This document shows positions 1-11,066 of a stretch of 64,000 nt of DNA, in pieces; positions within the stretch are counted from its first letter, which is position 1, and every line of letters starts with the position of its first letter. This DNA is from Billgrantia sulfidoxydans (lineage in GTDB: Bacteria; Pseudomonadota; Gammaproteobacteria; Pseudomonadales; Halomonadaceae). Both the position numbers and the translations under genes were made by a program. The stretch lies in the NCBI RefSeq assembly GCF_017868775.1, contig NZ_CP053381.1:2294001-2358000 (forward strand), given 5' to 3'. Below the pieces are notes generated by a model that worked only from the letters and a program-made list of their open reading frames with translations, searched no databases and was not told the DNA's origin.

Positions 1-711
<711 letters not shown>

Positions 712-770
712 TCAAGCGTAGGAAAGCATGGACGGCCGAGGGGCTCGACCATCCAGCGATTCGGGTAGGA

Positions 771-1349
771 TCAGATGCGCCGTGTGTCGAAGGGACCGAT
801 GCGCACGAGGTTCTCTGGGTCGTGTTCGCCGCCGAGCTGGTCCGTGGAGAAGTATTCACGACTGTTGAGCGGTGCCTGCCAGCGATCGGCCAGGCGCCGG
901 AAAAGCCCCCAGGACGCCTGGTTGTCCGGCGTGATGGTGGTCTCCAGATGGTGGACCTCTCCCTGCTCGGGGCGACTCATGACGGCCTCGACGAGGCGGC
1001 GGGCCAGGCCGGTGCCGCGGGCCTTCTCACCCACCGCCACCTGCCAGAGAAAGTAGGTATCCGGCGCGTTGCTCTTCACGTAGCCCGAGACGAAGCCGAC
1101 GATCTCGCCCTCCTCGTTGGTGGCGACGGCACAGCTATCGCGGAACTGGGTCGCCAGCAACAGGTAGGCATAGGCGGAATTCACGTCGAGCGGCGGACAC
1201 GACTTGACCAGCTCGTAGATTCCCCAGCCGTCGTCGGGGTTGGGCTTGCGAATGAACAGTGGCGAGGCATCACTGCCGACCACGGCATCGGCCACGCTGG
1301 GGCGGGCCAGGTCGGCGGAAGGTGTGAAGGGCTGCGTTGTCACGTTCAT
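771..1349 (-). CDS. ectA: EctA, L-2,4-diaminobutyrate N-gamma-acetyltransferase
   Basis: EctA acetylates diaminobutyrate with acetyl-CoA to give N-gamma-acetyldiaminobutyrate, the substrate that EctC closes to ectoine. The 192-residue protein is a single GNAT domain; the acetyl-CoA loop is RGTGLARRLV at residues 111-120, and the core from about residue 30 to the end is nearly the same as remembered Halomonas EctA. The ATG at 1349 gives the family's usual N terminus, although no good Shine-Dalgarno sequence stands before it (GCGAAGCCTAACC). It is the first gene of the ect operon and is preceded by an AT-rich promoter region. Osmotic control is known for the family and is not shown directly here beyond the promoter. 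Confidence 0.97.
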   Translation of the reverse strand: MNVTTQPFTPSADLARPSVADAVVGSDASPLFIRKPNPDDGWGIYELVKSCPPLDVNSAYAYLLLATQFRDSCAVATNEEGEIVGFVSGYVKSNAPDTYFLWQVAVGEKARGTGLARRLVEAVMSRPEQGEVHHLETTITPDNQASWGLFRRLADRWQAPLNSREYFSTDQLGGEHDPENLVRIGPFDTRRI

Positions 1350-1416
1350 GGTTAGGCTTCGCTGTAGCGATGTTGCTCGTAATGATAACAGGGCTCATCA
1401 TTAAATCAAAACTAGC

Positions 1417-1445
1417 ATTATGAGAGCGGCACAGTTCAATAACAA
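1417..1445 (-). promoter_or_regulatory. Candidate sigma-70 promoter of ectAB
   Basis: On the minus strand TTGTTA (1445-1440) and CATAAT (1422-1417) stand 17 bases apart, in an AT-rich island that contrasts with the GC-rich surroundings. Transcription would begin near 1410 and leave a leader of about 60 bases before ectA. A sigma-70 plus sigma-38 promoter pair is known upstream of ectA in Halomonas elongata; which factor acts here cannot be read from the sequence. Confidence 0.5.
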
Positions 1446-1513
1446 AAATTTATCGACAGTTGCCGAAGCGCCAGGGAAAGTGTAGCCCAGGAAACGACCG
1501 GGAGTCGGAACGA

Positions 1514-1541
1514 CATCGGGCCGCTCGAAGGCGGCCCGATG
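1514..1541 (-). terminator. Hairpin downstream of gor
   Basis: A perfect 11-base stem (CATCGGGCCGC / GCGGCCCGATG) with a six-base loop lies 18 bases past the gor stop. There is no clear U-run after the stem, so it may be a weak or rho-assisted terminator. It separates gor from the ectA promoter, which reads in the same direction. Confidence 0.55.
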
Positions 1542-1558
1542 TGGCGTGGAGAAGCGCT

Positions 1559-2920
1559 TCAGCGGCGTGAAAGGGTGCGCATGGTGACGAACTCCTCGGC
1601 ACCCGTCGGATGGATACCGACCGTGGCGTCGAAATCCGCCTTGGTCAGGCCGGCCCTCACGGCGATGGCGACGCCCTGGATCAGCTCGCCGGCCTCCTCG
1701 CCCACCATGTGGGCACCGACGACCACGTCGCTGTCGTCGGCGACGATCAACTTCATCAGGCAGCGCTCCTCGCTGCCGGAGAGCGTATGTTTCATGGGGC
1801 GAAAGTCGGTGCGGTAGACCCGAATCGCCCCGTACTGCTTGCGCGCCTGCTCCTCCGAGAGCCCGACCGTGCCGATGTTGGGATGACAGAACACCGCAGT
1901 GGCGATATTGCGGTAATCCATCGGGGCCGGTGGGGCGTCGCCGAAATGCTGCTGCACCAGATGCATCGCCTCCGCCAGCGCCACGGGGGTCAGCTCCGGC
2001 CCGCCGATGACGTCGCCCAGCGCCAGGATGGAGGGAACGGACGTCTCGAAGCGCTCGTTGACCTTGACCGTGCCGTCGCCGTTGAGCTCGATGTCCAGCG
2101 CATCGAGCCCCACGCCTTCCAGGTGGGGCCGGCGCCCCGTCGCCGCCAGCACGGCGTCGACCTCCAGCGACTCGCCGTTGGTGAGCGTGACCAGAAGCCC
2201 ACCCTCGACCTTGTCGATACGCTCGACGTTGGCTTCGAAATGCAGCCTGACGCCCTTGGCCGCCATCTGCTCGCGGGTGAACTCGCGAACCTCGCGGTCG
2301 AAGCCTCGCAGGAACAGCTCGCCCCGGTAAACCAGATGGGACTCGCTGCCCAGGCCGTTGAAGATGCTGGCGAACTCCACCGCGATGTAGCCGCCGCCGA
2401 GGGCCAGGAAGCGCCGCGGCAGCTGCGCCAGGTCGAACACCTCGTTGGAGGTCACGGCGAGCTCACGCCCCGGGAAGTCGGGCACCCAGGGCCAGCCACC
2501 GACGGCCACCAGGATCTTGGCGGCGGTAATGCTCTCGCCCGCCACCTCGACGCGGTGCGCATCCACCACCCGTGCACGACCATGGATCAAGCGTACGCCG
2601 GCGCTGTCCAGCAGGCGGCCGTAGATCTCGTTGAGCCGGGTAATCTCGCGAACCTTGTTGTCACGCAGCGTGGCCCAGTCGAACACTGGCGCTTCGGGCA
2701 GGCGCCAGCCGAAGCCACGGGCGTCCTGGAAGGCGTCGTGGAAGTGGGCCGCATAGGAGTAGAGCTTCTTGGGCACGCAGCCCACGTTGACGCAGGTACC
2801 CCCCAGGTAGCGATCCTCGGCAACGGCCACCCGGGCACCGGCGGCCGCTGCGGTGCGGGCGGCGCGCACTCCGCCGGAACCGGCTCCGATGACGAATAGG
2901 TCATAGTCGAAGTCAGACAC
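1559..2920 (-). CDS. gor: Glutathione-disulfide reductase
   Basis: This FAD enzyme uses NADPH to reduce oxidised glutathione and keeps the cytosolic thiol pool reduced. I take the GTG at 2920, with a GAGGAG ribosome site seven bases upstream, which gives 453 residues and puts the FAD-binding GAGSGG at residues 12-17. The longer open frame upstream has no family resemblance. The redox-active disulfide is GTCVNVGC (Cys43, Cys48), the NADPH domain has GGGYIAVEFA, and the C-terminal dimer domain carries the catalytic HPT motif. Arginines after the second nucleotide fold (YRGELFLRGF) fit NADPH preference and argue for Gor over lipoamide dehydrogenase. It is transcribed away from the carbonic anhydrase gene. 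Confidence 0.93.
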   Translation of the reverse strand: MSDFDYDLFVIGAGSGGVRAARTAAAAGARVAVAEDRYLGGTCVNVGCVPKKLYSYAAHFHDAFQDARGFGWRLPEAPVFDWATLRDNKVREITRLNEIYGRLLDSAGVRLIHGRARVVDAHRVEVAGESITAAKILVAVGGWPWVPDFPGRELAVTSNEVFDLAQLPRRFLALGGGYIAVEFASIFNGLGSESHLVYRGELFLRGFDREVREFTREQMAAKGVRLHFEANVERIDKVEGGLLVTLTNGESLEVDAVLAATGRRPHLEGVGLDALDIELNGDGTVKVNERFETSVPSILALGDVIGGPELTPVALAEAMHLVQQHFGDAPPAPMDYRNIATAVFCHPNIGTVGLSEEQARKQYGAIRVYRTDFRPMKHTLSGSEERCLMKLIVADDSDVVVGAHMVGEEAGELIQGVAIAVRAGLTKADFDATVGIHPTGAEEFVTMRTLSRR

Positions 2921-3025
2921 TCGATTCTCCTCGTCTTGCCGGGCGTGGGACGACGGCCCGGTCGAATCGCTCGATCTTACCAGCGCGACCCATGGCGTGT
3001 GGAGCCGCCCCCGCGACTGCGCCGG

Positions 3026-3054
3026 TTGACCCCCATCCGCAGCGGCGGTAAAAG
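3026..3054 (+). promoter_or_regulatory. Candidate promoter of the carbonic anhydrase gene
   Basis: TTGACC (3026-3031) and TAAAAG (3049-3054) are spaced by 17 bases, 37 bases before the start codon of can. The -35 box is good and the -10 box is moderate; the prediction is by eye only. Confidence 0.4.
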
Positions 3055-3090
3055 AGGCCCTCGACAACAGCCCCGGCGAACGGACCCAGC

Positions 3091-3747
3091 ATGGACAAGG
3101 ACATCGAAACCCTGCTCGACAACAACCGCTCCTGGGCGGAGCGAATGTGCCGCGAGGATGCGGACTACTTCACACGCCTGTCGCAGCAGCAGAACCCTGA
3201 CTACCTCTGGATCGGCTGCTCGGATAGCCGGGTACCCGCCAATCAGATCGTGTCGTTGCCACCGGGCGAGGTCTTCGTGCATCGCAACGTCGCCAACCTG
3301 CTGCATCACAACGACATGAATGCGCTGTCCGTGGTGCAGTACGCCGTCGACATGCTGCAGGTCAAGCACATCATGGTGGTGGGCCACTACGGCTGCGGCG
3401 GCGTGAGGGCAGCCGTGGCCGGCGGTGAATGCGGCATGGTCGACTACTGGCTGCACTCGGTGCGTGAACTCTACAGTCAGCATCGCTCCGTGCTGGCGCA
3501 CCTGCCACTCGACCAGCAGATCGATCGCATGTGCGAGCTCAATGTCCAGGCGCAGGTCAACAACCTGTGCCGCACCAAGATCATCCAACTCGCCTGGCAG
3601 CGTGGTCAGCCGCTGGCCGTGCACGGCTGGATCTACGGCCTTGGCGACGGCCGCATCACCGACCTGAAGTGCACCGTGAAGGGCCTGGACCAGGTGGCTA
3701 CGCTCTACCGTATCGACCGCATCGAGGCGAGCCCCGACGCCTCCTGA
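3091..3747 (+). CDS. can: Beta-class carbonic anhydrase
   Basis: It interconverts CO2 and bicarbonate in the cytoplasm and supplies bicarbonate to carboxylases. The 218-residue protein is a standard beta-class enzyme and matches the E. coli Can type in length. The zinc ligands are visible: Cys43 and Asp45 in CSDSR, then His99 and Cys102 in GHYGCGG, with Arg47 forming the Asp-Arg dyad. The ATG at 3091 is the only start that fits the family N terminus; its ribosome site is weak. It stands alone between gor (opposite strand) and the dipeptidase gene, which begins 68 bases later. Confidence 0.95.
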   Translation: MDKDIETLLDNNRSWAERMCREDADYFTRLSQQQNPDYLWIGCSDSRVPANQIVSLPPGEVFVHRNVANLLHHNDMNALSVVQYAVDMLQVKHIMVVGHYGCGGVRAAVAGGECGMVDYWLHSVRELYSQHRSVLAHLPLDQQIDRMCELNVQAQVNNLCRTKIIQLAWQRGQPLAVHGWIYGLGDGRITDLKCTVKGLDQVATLYRIDRIEASPDAS

Positions 3748-3815
3748 CTCGGGCCGACTCGAAACCGTGGGCGATGCCCCCTACACTGCGAGCGACGACA
3801 CCCCAGGGAAACGCC

Positions 3816-5126
3816 ATGGCCGATCCACTCGCCACGCTTCAGCAGCAACATCTCCAGGCCCTGGAACGCCATTACGTCGAGACCCTGGCGGCCTTGGGCT
3901 ACGATGGCGTGCTGATCTACAGCGGCCGCCCTGCCCTGCACTTCGGCGACGACCAGTACGCCAGCTTCTGCAGCTATGGCCATTTTCAGCACTGGACCGG
4001 CCAGGCCGGCCTGGCCCATAGCTGGCTGCTGATCCGCCCGGGACGACGGCCCGTCTGTTACCTGCATGCCCCCGACGATTTCTGGCATCTGCCGGCGCAG
4101 CTCCCCGACGAGGCCTGGACCGAAAGGCTCGAAGTGATTCCTGGACGCTACGACGAGGCGCCCCCCATTGCCGCCGGCGGTCGCCTTGCCGTGGTCGGCG
4201 ATGTCTCCGCCGCCACATCCGCCGCGCTTGGTGCGGAACTCAACCCAGCCGCCCTGCTCACCGCGCTGGATGAAGGCCGTGTACGCAAGTCCGATTACGA
4301 GGTCGCCTGCCTGGGCGAGGCCAATCGCATGGCCGGGCTCGGGCACCGCGCCGCGCGGGAGGCCTTCCTGGCCGGCGGCAGCGAACTCGACGTCCACCTG
4401 GCCTATCTCCAGGCCTCGCGTCAGCGTGAAAGCGAGCTCCCCTACGGCAACATCGTCGGCAGCGGCGCCCATGCCGCGGTGCTGCACTATCAGCACTACG
4501 ACACGCAGGCGCCACGTGAGCGATACAGCCTGCTGGTGGATGCCGGTCACCGCCATCGCGGCTACTGCGCCGACATCACCCGCACCTGGGCCGGGGCAGA
4601 TGCCGAACCGCTCTTCGGCGACCTGGTCGCGGGGATGCACGATATCAAGCAGCGCCTCGTCGAAGCGGTCGCGCCCGGCGTTGACTTCGTCGAACTGCAC
4701 GAACGGATGCATTGCCTGCTCGGCGAGCTGCTGGTCGCCAGCGGGCTGGTCACCGGCTCTGCGGAGACGGCCGTCGAAAGCGGCATCACCCGTGCCTTCT
4801 GCCCGCATGGACTCGGCCACCTGCTCGGCATCCAGGTCCACGACGTGGCCGGCCGCCGGGCCAGCGACGGCACGGCGCTGCCTCCGCCCGCCCAGCACCC
4901 GGCGCTGCGCCTGACACGGGAACTGGAAGCGGGAATGGCGGTCACCATAGAACCGGGGCTGTACGTTATCCCCATGCTGCTCGAGCCGCTCACGTCGGGG
5001 CCTGCTGGGCGGCACCTCAACCGGGCTTCGATCGAGCGCCTCGCCCCCCATGGCGGCATTCGGATCGAGGATAACGTGGTTGTCACGGCCAACTCAGCCA
5101 GGAACCTGACCGCAGACATCGAGTGA
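3816..5126 (+). CDS. pepQ: Xaa-Pro dipeptidase (M24 family, PepQ/prolidase)
   Basis: Prolidases cut dipeptides with C-terminal proline in the cytoplasm using two metal ions. The ATG at 3816, after AGGGAA, gives 436 residues, close to PepQ; the open frame extends further upstream without resemblance. The N-terminal non-catalytic domain (about 1-165) is followed by the pita-bread fold with the five metal ligands: the Asp of LVDAG, the Asp of DITRTW, the His of HGLGH, and Glu residues in TIEPG and RIEDNV. Some members of this subfamily, such as Alteromonas OPAA, also hydrolyse organophosphates as a side activity. It is followed three bases later by the hydrolase gene, so the two are probably co-transcribed. 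Confidence 0.92.
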   Translation: MADPLATLQQQHLQALERHYVETLAALGYDGVLIYSGRPALHFGDDQYASFCSYGHFQHWTGQAGLAHSWLLIRPGRRPVCYLHAPDDFWHLPAQLPDEAWTERLEVIPGRYDEAPPIAAGGRLAVVGDVSAATSAALGAELNPAALLTALDEGRVRKSDYEVACLGEANRMAGLGHRAAREAFLAGGSELDVHLAYLQASRQRESELPYGNIVGSGAHAAVLHYQHYDTQAPRERYSLLVDAGHRHRGYCADITRTWAGADAEPLFGDLVAGMHDIKQRLVEAVAPGVDFVELHERMHCLLGELLVASGLVTGSAETAVESGITRAFCPHGLGHLLGIQVHDVAGRRASDGTALPPPAQHPALRLTRELEAGMAVTIEPGLYVIPMLLEPLTSGPAGRHLNRASIERLAPHGGIRIEDNVVVTANSARNLTADIE

Positions 5127-5129
5127 CCC

Positions 5130-6170
5130 ATGCCTGAACGGTGGCAGCAGACCGGCTTCGTTCCCCCGCGCGGGTTGGCCAACCCGCACGTGCAGACGCT
5201 GCTGCCTCGATGCCTGCCTCGGCCCCACCTCGCACGCAACAGCGAGGTCCTCGAACTGCCCGACGGCGATTTCGTGGAGCTCGACTGGATCCTCCCGGCC
5301 CCTGCCGACTCCGGCGCGCCGCTCTTCGTGCTGTTCCATGGGCTCGAGGGCTCGTTCCAGTCACCCTATGCCCGTTGGCTGCTGGCCACGGCCAGCCGCA
5401 TGGGCTGGCGGGCTCTGCTGATGCACTTTCGCGGCTGCGGCAGCCGACCCAACCGGCTGCCGCGCGCCTACCACAGCGGCGACACCGCCGACGCCTACTG
5501 GCTGATCGGTGAATTGTCGCGGCGCTACCCCAAGGCGCTGAAGGTGGCCGCGGGGGTCTCGCTGGGAGGCAACATGCTGCTCAAGCTCGTCGCCGAACAG
5601 GGCGGCGGCGGTCTCGACCTGGCCGGTGCGATCGTGGTCAGCGCACCGCTCGACCTCGCCGCCAGCGCCGAGAGACTGCACCGGGGGTTTTCCCGCCTCT
5701 ACGAACGCCACCTGCTGAACGCCCTCAAGCGCAAGGTCGCGCCACGTCTCGCACGCGGCGAGCTGCCCCTGGCATTGGATAGCCGTGCGCTGGCACGCAT
5801 CGACAGCCTGCGCGGCTACGACGACGCCGTCACCGCGCCGCTGCATGGCTTTAGCGATGCCGCCGACTATTACCGCCGCGCCTCCGCCGGGCGCCTGCTC
5901 GGCGAAGTCGAGCTGCCCACCCTGATCCTGCACGCCGACGACGATCCGTTCATGCCCGCCGGCCTGTTCGAGCGACTGCCCGATCCGGCCGATGCAGTGC
6001 GCCTGGAGATCACCCGCCACGGCGGCCATGTCGGCTTCATGGAGTGGCGCGAACGGCGCCTGCAGCCCTGGCTGGCCCGGCGCCTGGCCCATGAACTCGC
6101 CTGCTGGGCAGACACCGGCGCGTCCTGCCAATCGGCGATGGATCACCACCTCAGCCGATCGGACAACTGA
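5130..6170 (+). CDS. yheT: YheT-family alpha/beta hydrolase
   Basis: This is a 346-residue alpha/beta hydrolase of the YheT (UPF0017) family; its true substrate is not known, although relatives act on short esters. The nucleophile elbow is GVSLGGN, and the other triad members are probably the Asp of HADDDPF and the His of RHGGHVGF. The N terminus has the family signature [14 protein letters not shown]. The start ATG at 5130 is three bases past the pepQ stop, with GAGTGA from the pepQ end serving as a modest ribosome site. Its last 20 bases overlap the end of msrA on the opposite strand. Confidence 0.85.
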   Translation: MPERWQQTGFVPPRGLANPHVQTLLPRCLPRPHLARNSEVLELPDGDFVELDWILPAPADSGAPLFVLFHGLEGSFQSPYARWLLATASRMGWRALLMHFRGCGSRPNRLPRAYHSGDTADAYWLIGELSRRYPKALKVAAGVSLGGNMLLKLVAEQGGGGLDLAGAIVVSAPLDLAASAERLHRGFSRLYERHLLNALKRKVAPRLARGELPLALDSRALARIDSLRGYDDAVTAPLHGFSDAADYYRRASAGRLLGEVELPTLILHADDDPFMPAGLFERLPDPADAVRLEITRHGGHVGFMEWRERRLQPWLARRLAHELACWADTGASCQSAMDHHLSRSDN

Positions 6171-6765
6171 CCCCGGTTCCCTGCAGGCCGCAGTACCCCC
6201 CCGGGTTCTTGTGCAGGTACTGCTGGTGGTACTCCTCGGCCAGGTAGAAGACGTCGAGCGGCGCGATCTCCGTGGTGATGCGGCCACGCCCGGCCTGGGC
6301 CAGCGAGTACTGGTAGGCGTCGCGGCTGTGCTGCGCGGCCGCAAGCTGGGCATCGCTGGTGGTGTGGATCACCGAGCGATACTGGCTGCCCACATCGTTG
6401 CCCTGCCGCATGCCCTGAGTGGGGTCATGGGCCTCCCAGAACACCCTGAGCAACGTCTCGACATCCACCTCCTGCGGGTCGAAGACCACCCTGACCACTT
6501 CGGCGTGACCGGTGCGCCCGGTGCAGGTCTCCTCGTAGGTGGGGTTGGGCGTCACGCCCCCGGCATAGCCCACCGCCGTGACGTAGACGCCGGGCAACTG
6601 CCAGAACAGGCGCTCGGCGCCCCAGAAGCAGCCGAGGCCGAAGACGATTGTCGCGTGTCCCGCGGGGAACGGCGGCAGCATCGAGCGACCGTTGACGGCA
6701 TGCACGCCCGAGACGCGCATCGGGGTGTCGCGCCCCGGCAGGGCATGGGAAGGCTCGACGGTCAT
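6151..6765 (-). CDS. msrA: Peptide methionine sulfoxide reductase MsrA
   Basis: MsrA reduces methionine-S-sulfoxide in proteins and free methionine, repairing oxidative damage. The ATG at 6765 follows AGGAG and gives 204 residues. The catalytic motif GCFWG is present, as are the downstream [18 protein letters not shown] and YHQQYL segments of the family. The N-terminal 40 or so residues before the core resemble E. coli-type longer MsrA. It lies 61 bases beyond tamB on the same strand but has its own strong ribosome site. No MsrB is seen here. Confidence 0.95.
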   Translation of the reverse strand: MTVEPSHALPGRDTPMRVSGVHAVNGRSMLPPFPAGHATIVFGLGCFWGAERLFWQLPGVYVTAVGYAGGVTPNPTYEETCTGRTGHAEVVRVVFDPQEVDVETLLRVFWEAHDPTQGMRQGNDVGSQYRSVIHTTSDAQLAAAQHSRDAYQYSLAQAGRGRITTEIAPLDVFYLAEEYHQQYLHKNPGGYCGLQGTGVSCPIG

Positions 6766-6826
6766 GGCGATTCTCCTGTTAACGGATCCCGTTGACGCCC
6801 CGTGACGCCCGCCCCGGGGCAGCCGA

Positions 6827-9800
6827 TCATGGCGCTTCGTCGATCCGGGGCGGCTTGCCCGGCCGGGTGAAGATGTAGACCAGGTCCACGGCCTGGGCGG
6901 CACCCGAGACGGCCTGCACGTAGAGGTTACGCCACAGGGTGTAGCGCAGCGTCAGTTCAGCGATCGGCGAGAAGATACCGACACCATAGCTGACGCGCAG
7001 ATCCTCTGTCAGGTAGCCGCTCACCACCACCTGGCTTTCGTCGCCGACCCCGGTGGTCTCCAGCGCCAGGTCGTCGATGCCGAAGGCCTGGCCGATCGCC
7101 CCCACGGCGCCGCCGGTACGCCCCAGGGTGAGGCCAACCAGCGCGGAGGTCAGCGCGCCATCGGCGTCGCCGTCCCGCGGTGCACGCCCGCGCAGCAGGT
7201 AGGAGAGCGCGCGAGCCTCGTCCATGGCCGGTTCGGAGAAGATCGTCAGGGTCGGTTCGGCAGCGAAGCCGGTCACTCGCAGGCCAGCGATGACGCCGTC
7301 CTCGGTGATGTCTGGATTGCGAATGGCCTCGAAGTCGAGCAGCGGCTGGTCCGGCGGGCCGCTGAACAGCAGCTGGCCCTGGCGGATCAGCAGATCCTGG
7401 CCGAAGGCGCGGAAGCGGCCATCGACCAGGTTGACCTCGCCGAACAGCTGCACCGGGCCGTCCTGCTGACGCACCTGCAGGGTGCCGGCCAGCCCGGTCT
7501 CGAGTCCCGACGCGGCGAGCTGCATGTCCGGCCCGAGATGCAGCTCGAGGCGCACATCCAGCACCATGCCGGCCTCGCGCAGGGCCACGGCGGCCGCTTC
7601 GTCGTCGCCCGCGGTGGCCGGCAGGTCCTCGCGCTGCCGGGCCCGCGCCTCGTCGCGCCGGGTGATGATGATCTCGTCCGGGCTGGGGCTGACGGCCGCC
7701 GGTGGCGCTTCGCCGATCTCCAGCCTCGCCCAGGGCACCTGCACATCGCCGCGCACGCGCAGTCGCCGGGGATCGATACGCACGGCGATCTCCGGGGCGA
7801 TGCGCAGGCGCCCGAACTGGGGCAGGCTCACCAGCAGCGGGCGGCGGGTGCCGTCCAGGTCCACGGCGATGCGCCACTCGTCGAGAGAGGGCCAGTTGGC
7901 GTTGCCGTCGATGACCAGGCGCCCCTCGTCGCTGGCGACGTAACCCATCAATCGCGCGCTGTCGCCGGCGAACTCGACGCGTATGCGGCCATCCTCGACG
8001 ATCAGCGGCACGTCGAGACCCGAGGCCTGCAGTCCGGTGAGTTCGAGCGCCCCGTCCAGGCTCGGGTTGTCGCGGGTCCCCGATATCCCGACCCGACCGC
8101 TGACGACACCCTCCAGCGTGTCGAGCCCTTGCACCAGGGTGCGATAACGCGACAGATTGAGCCCGTCCAGCACCAGGGTGCCGCTCAGCTCGGCGGCCCC
8201 CAGCGGGTCGTCGAGACCGATATCCAGATCGAGCCGCCCGGCATCGCCCAGGGTCAGGTCAAGATTGAGTGCCGTACGCGCCTGATCGGCATCCAGCGTC
8301 ACGTTGAGTCGCGTATCGGGCATCGACCAGGGCTGGCCGTAGATGTCGACTCCCTCCAGGTCCAGCGCGCTGTCCAGCTCCGCCTCGACGTTCCAGCGGT
8401 TGCCGCCCTGGCGCCAACCTGCCTGGAGCCGCAGGTCGGTCTCGCCGCTCGCGCGCCACTCCTCCGGCAACCACTCGGCGAGCAGGTCCATGGGCAGGCC
8501 GCGCATCGACAGCACAACCTGTCCCTGGTCGGCGCCGGCCTGCAGCGTCTCGTCCAGGCAGACCCGCCCCCCCTGCTCGCGACGCAGGCAGAAGGGCTGC
8601 ACCTGGGCCCGCCCGTTGGCGAGGTCGGCTTCGAACTCGACCGGCGAATCGAGACGCATGTCACCGTAATCGCTATCGACCTCAAGCGGTTCGATACGCC
8701 CCGTATAGCGCTGTCGCTCGGTGGAGAGCCCACCCTCGAGGCTCAGCTCTGCCCGCGAGAGCGGCATGTCGCGCCCGGCAAGCGCCGTCAGGTTTGCCCG
8801 ATGTGACGACAGGCGACCGCTCAGGTCGAGACTCACGTCACTGAAGCGCTGGCCTCCGGCATCAAGGCGCTGGAGGTCCAGCGCCAGGTCGAGTTCGGGG
8901 TCGTCGAGCCCCTCCACACTGCCCGACAGTGCCAGCGCCTCGACGCGGTTGTCAGCGAAGGCCAGCCGGTTGCCCTGCAGATCGAGGTTCAACCGCGGCC
9001 GCCCCGACGTACCCGCAGTGCGGAAGCGCCCGGTCACGCTGCCGCTGAGCTCATCGTGCAGGCTGCCGAGCTCGGTGAGCGAGATGTCCCCGCCAAGATC
9101 CATGCGCTGCTCGGAGATGGCGCCTTCCGCCGTGATGCGATTGTCACCCTGGCGGAAGTCGAACTCATGCACCTGCCATTGCATGTCGCTGTCGCCTGCC
9201 AGGCGTGCCCGCAGCGACAGCGGCAGCTCCTGCAGCACGCCGTCGATGGCGAGGCGCGGCACACTCAGTTGCCACCCCGCCGGGGTCTGGCGGAAGGTCG
9301 CGTCGACGTTGCCGCTCAGGCGCCCCTCCATCGCTTCGGTGAACAGCCCAGGATCGACATTGTCGAGGCGAGCGGTGGCATCGACGCTCAAGCCCTCCTG
9401 CCACTCGATCCGCCCGCGGCTGACCACCGAGGCATCGCCGAGTGCCAGCGACAGCGGCGTCCAGGCGAAGTGCTCGAAATCGCCGCTTCCCGACAGGGCG
9501 ACCCGGGTCAGGGGAATGTCGGGGCCTTCCAGGCGCATCGACAGCGCGGCGGTGTAATTCTCCAGGCTGCCCGACGCTTTCAGCGTCAGGTCCTCCACCA
9601 CGAACGGCTCGGCGACTTCCGTGCCGTCGGCCTGAGCGGCGGCCATCGGCAGCGGCCACTGCAGGAACTCGCTCTGCAGCGCGGCATCGAACGGCACGCG
9701 GGGGTCCAGCACATCGGCGCTGGCGGTCAGCTCGGCGTCCACCGGGCCGCGCGCGGTCAGCCGTGCGCTCAACTCGCCCAGGTTGCCGTCCAGCGTCAGT

Positions 9801-11065
9801 TCGAGGCGCTGGCCGGCCAGCTCGGGCATCGTTTCGGGCACCCACAAGGCGGCCTCGAGTCGTGCCTCGAGCGGATAGTCGTCACGCAGCATGACCCGGG
9901 CGGTCAGGCGGGCGTCGGCATCGAGGCTGGCAACCTTCAACGCCGCAATCTCCACTTCCTGGCCACTCGCCTCGAAGGCGAGCGTCAGGAACCGCAAGTC
10001 GTAGTCCACGGGCCCGCTCACCTCGATGCCATCGACATGCACGCGCGGTGCCGACACGGTCACCGGCAGGGTGATATCGGGCAGCGCGATGCGTTCGCGC
10101 TGGTCAAGGGGTAGCGACGCCGCTTCGTCAGCGCTGGCCGGCGCCTGCACGGCCTCGGCTGCCGCCAGCGCCCGCTCGTCCAGCACCGCGGCGTCTCCCG
10201 CCGCCTCCAGGGCCAGCGCGGTGGCCGCCGGAGGCATCGCGACCCGCAGCGCAACGAGTCGCGTCGGCAACAGGGTGAGCCGCTCGTCCTCCGCCTCGAC
10301 GCCGGTATGCAGGCGATCCCATCCGATACGCGTCCCGTCGGCAAGTCGCAGCTCGACATCCTCCACGTCGAGTTGCGGCGCCACGATATCGAGCGGGAAG
10401 CGGAACGGCACGACGGCAGCCCCGGAGGCCTCATCCACGAACGGTTCCTCTGCCGGGACCGGAGGCGCCCCTTGGCCCGCTTCCGGCGTCGGCTCCGATG
10501 ACTGCAGCAGTTCGACACGCAGGCCATCGGCGCGGGAGGCCGCCAGGTGCAGCTGGCTGTTCTCCGCCTGGGCTGCCGTCGCTAGCCGCTCGAGCTCGAT
10601 CCGGGTGCCGTCCGCCAGCTCGACCCGGGTGTCCTGCAGTGTCAACTCCCGGACCTCCAGGGGCAGCGGCAACTGGATGGGGTCGCTCGCCTCGACCTGT
10701 CGTTCCGGTTCTCCCGGCTCGCCAGCCCCGGTCTCATGCAGCCTTACGTGCCCTCCCTGCATGGCCAGGCGCTCGATGCACAGCCGGCCACGCAGCAGGC
10801 AATCGTCCGCCCAGGCGAGCTCGAGCCGCTCGGCGGCGATCTCGGCGGGGCCGGCCTCGAGTCGGAAGCCATGCAGCACCAGGCGGTCCAGCGGCGCCCC
10901 TTCGACCCGCTCCAGTTGGTAATAACCGCGCTCGGCGCCCTCCTCGAGCAGCAGACCGGTGCCCCACGGCGACAGCGCCAGGCCGATCACGAGAAACACG
11001 ACCCCGGTCGCCAGCACAGGCAGCACAATCAGCAGTTTCAGAATGGCAAGAATCAATGACCGCAT
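6827..11065 (-). CDS. tamB: TamB, inner-membrane-anchored translocation and assembly module subunit
   Basis: TamB is a long periplasm-spanning protein anchored in the inner membrane; with TamA it helps assemble outer membrane proteins, and AsmA-like relatives move phospholipids between membranes. The ATG at 11065 lies one base past the tamA stop and gives 1412 residues, near the usual size. Residues 1-30 form one hydrophobic signal anchor ([16 protein letters not shown]). The body is repetitive beta-taco sequence rich in L-x-L and D residues, and the last 350 or so residues are the conserved TamB (DUF490) domain ending in a short beta-strand tail. The one-base spacing to tamA suggests translational coupling. 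The start has no convincing ribosome site of its own. Confidence 0.93.
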   Translation of the reverse strand: MRSLILAILKLLIVLPVLATGVVFLVIGLALSPWGTGLLLEEGAERGYYQLERVEGAPLDRLVLHGFRLEAGPAEIAAERLELAWADDCLLRGRLCIERLAMQGGHVRLHETGAGEPGEPERQVEASDPIQLPLPLEVRELTLQDTRVELADGTRIELERLATAAQAENSQLHLAASRADGLRVELLQSSEPTPEAGQGAPPVPAEEPFVDEASGAAVVPFRFPLDIVAPQLDVEDVELRLADGTRIGWDRLHTGVEAEDERLTLLPTRLVALRVAMPPAATALALEAAGDAAVLDERALAAAEAVQAPASADEAASLPLDQRERIALPDITLPVTVSAPRVHVDGIEVSGPVDYDLRFLTLAFEASGQEVEIAALKVASLDADARLTARVMLRDDYPLEARLEAALWVPETMPELAGQRLELTLDGNLGELSARLTARGPVDAELTASADVLDPRVPFDAALQSEFLQWPLPMAAAQADGTEVAEPFVVEDLTLKASGSLENYTAALSMRLEGPDIPLTRVALSGSGDFEHFAWTPLSLALGDASVVSRGRIEWQEGLSVDATARLDNVDPGLFTEAMEGRLSGNVDATFRQTPAGWQLSVPRLAIDGVLQELPLSLRARLAGDSDMQWQVHEFDFRQGDNRITAEGAISEQRMDLGGDISLTELGSLHDELSGSVTGRFRTAGTSGRPRLNLDLQGNRLAFADNRVEALALSGSVEGLDDPELDLALDLQRLDAGGQRFSDVSLDLSGRLSSHRANLTALAGRDMPLSRAELSLEGGLSTERQRYTGRIEPLEVDSDYGDMRLDSPVEFEADLANGRAQVQPFCLRREQGGRVCLDETLQAGADQGQVVLSMRGLPMDLLAEWLPEEWRASGETDLRLQAGWRQGGNRWNVEAELDSALDLEGVDIYGQPWSMPDTRLNVTLDADQARTALNLDLTLGDAGRLDLDIGLDDPLGAAELSGTLVLDGLNLSRYRTLVQGLDTLEGVVSGRVGISGTRDNPSLDGALELTGLQASGLDVPLIVEDGRIRVEFAGDSARLMGYVASDEGRLVIDGNANWPSLDEWRIAVDLDGTRRPLLVSLPQFGRLRIAPEIAVRIDPRRLRVRGDVQVPWARLEIGEAPPAAVSPSPDEIIITRRDEARARQREDLPATAGDDEAAAVALREAGMVLDVRLELHLGPDMQLAASGLETGLAGTLQVRQQDGPVQLFGEVNLVDGRFRAFGQDLLIRQGQLLFSGPPDQPLLDFEAIRNPDITEDGVIAGLRVTGFAAEPTLTIFSEPAMDEARALSYLLRGRAPRDGDADGALTSALVGLTLGRTGGAVGAIGQAFGIDDLALETTGVGDESQVVVSGYLTEDLRVSYGVGIFSPIAELTLRYTLWRNLYVQAVSGAAQAVDLVYIFTRPGKPPRIDEAP

Positions 11066-11066
11066 C

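Noticed and set aside
6827..11065. tamB as two or more separate genes or an adhesin
   Set aside because: One uninterrupted frame with an N-terminal anchor and a C-terminal TamB domain follows tamA by one base.
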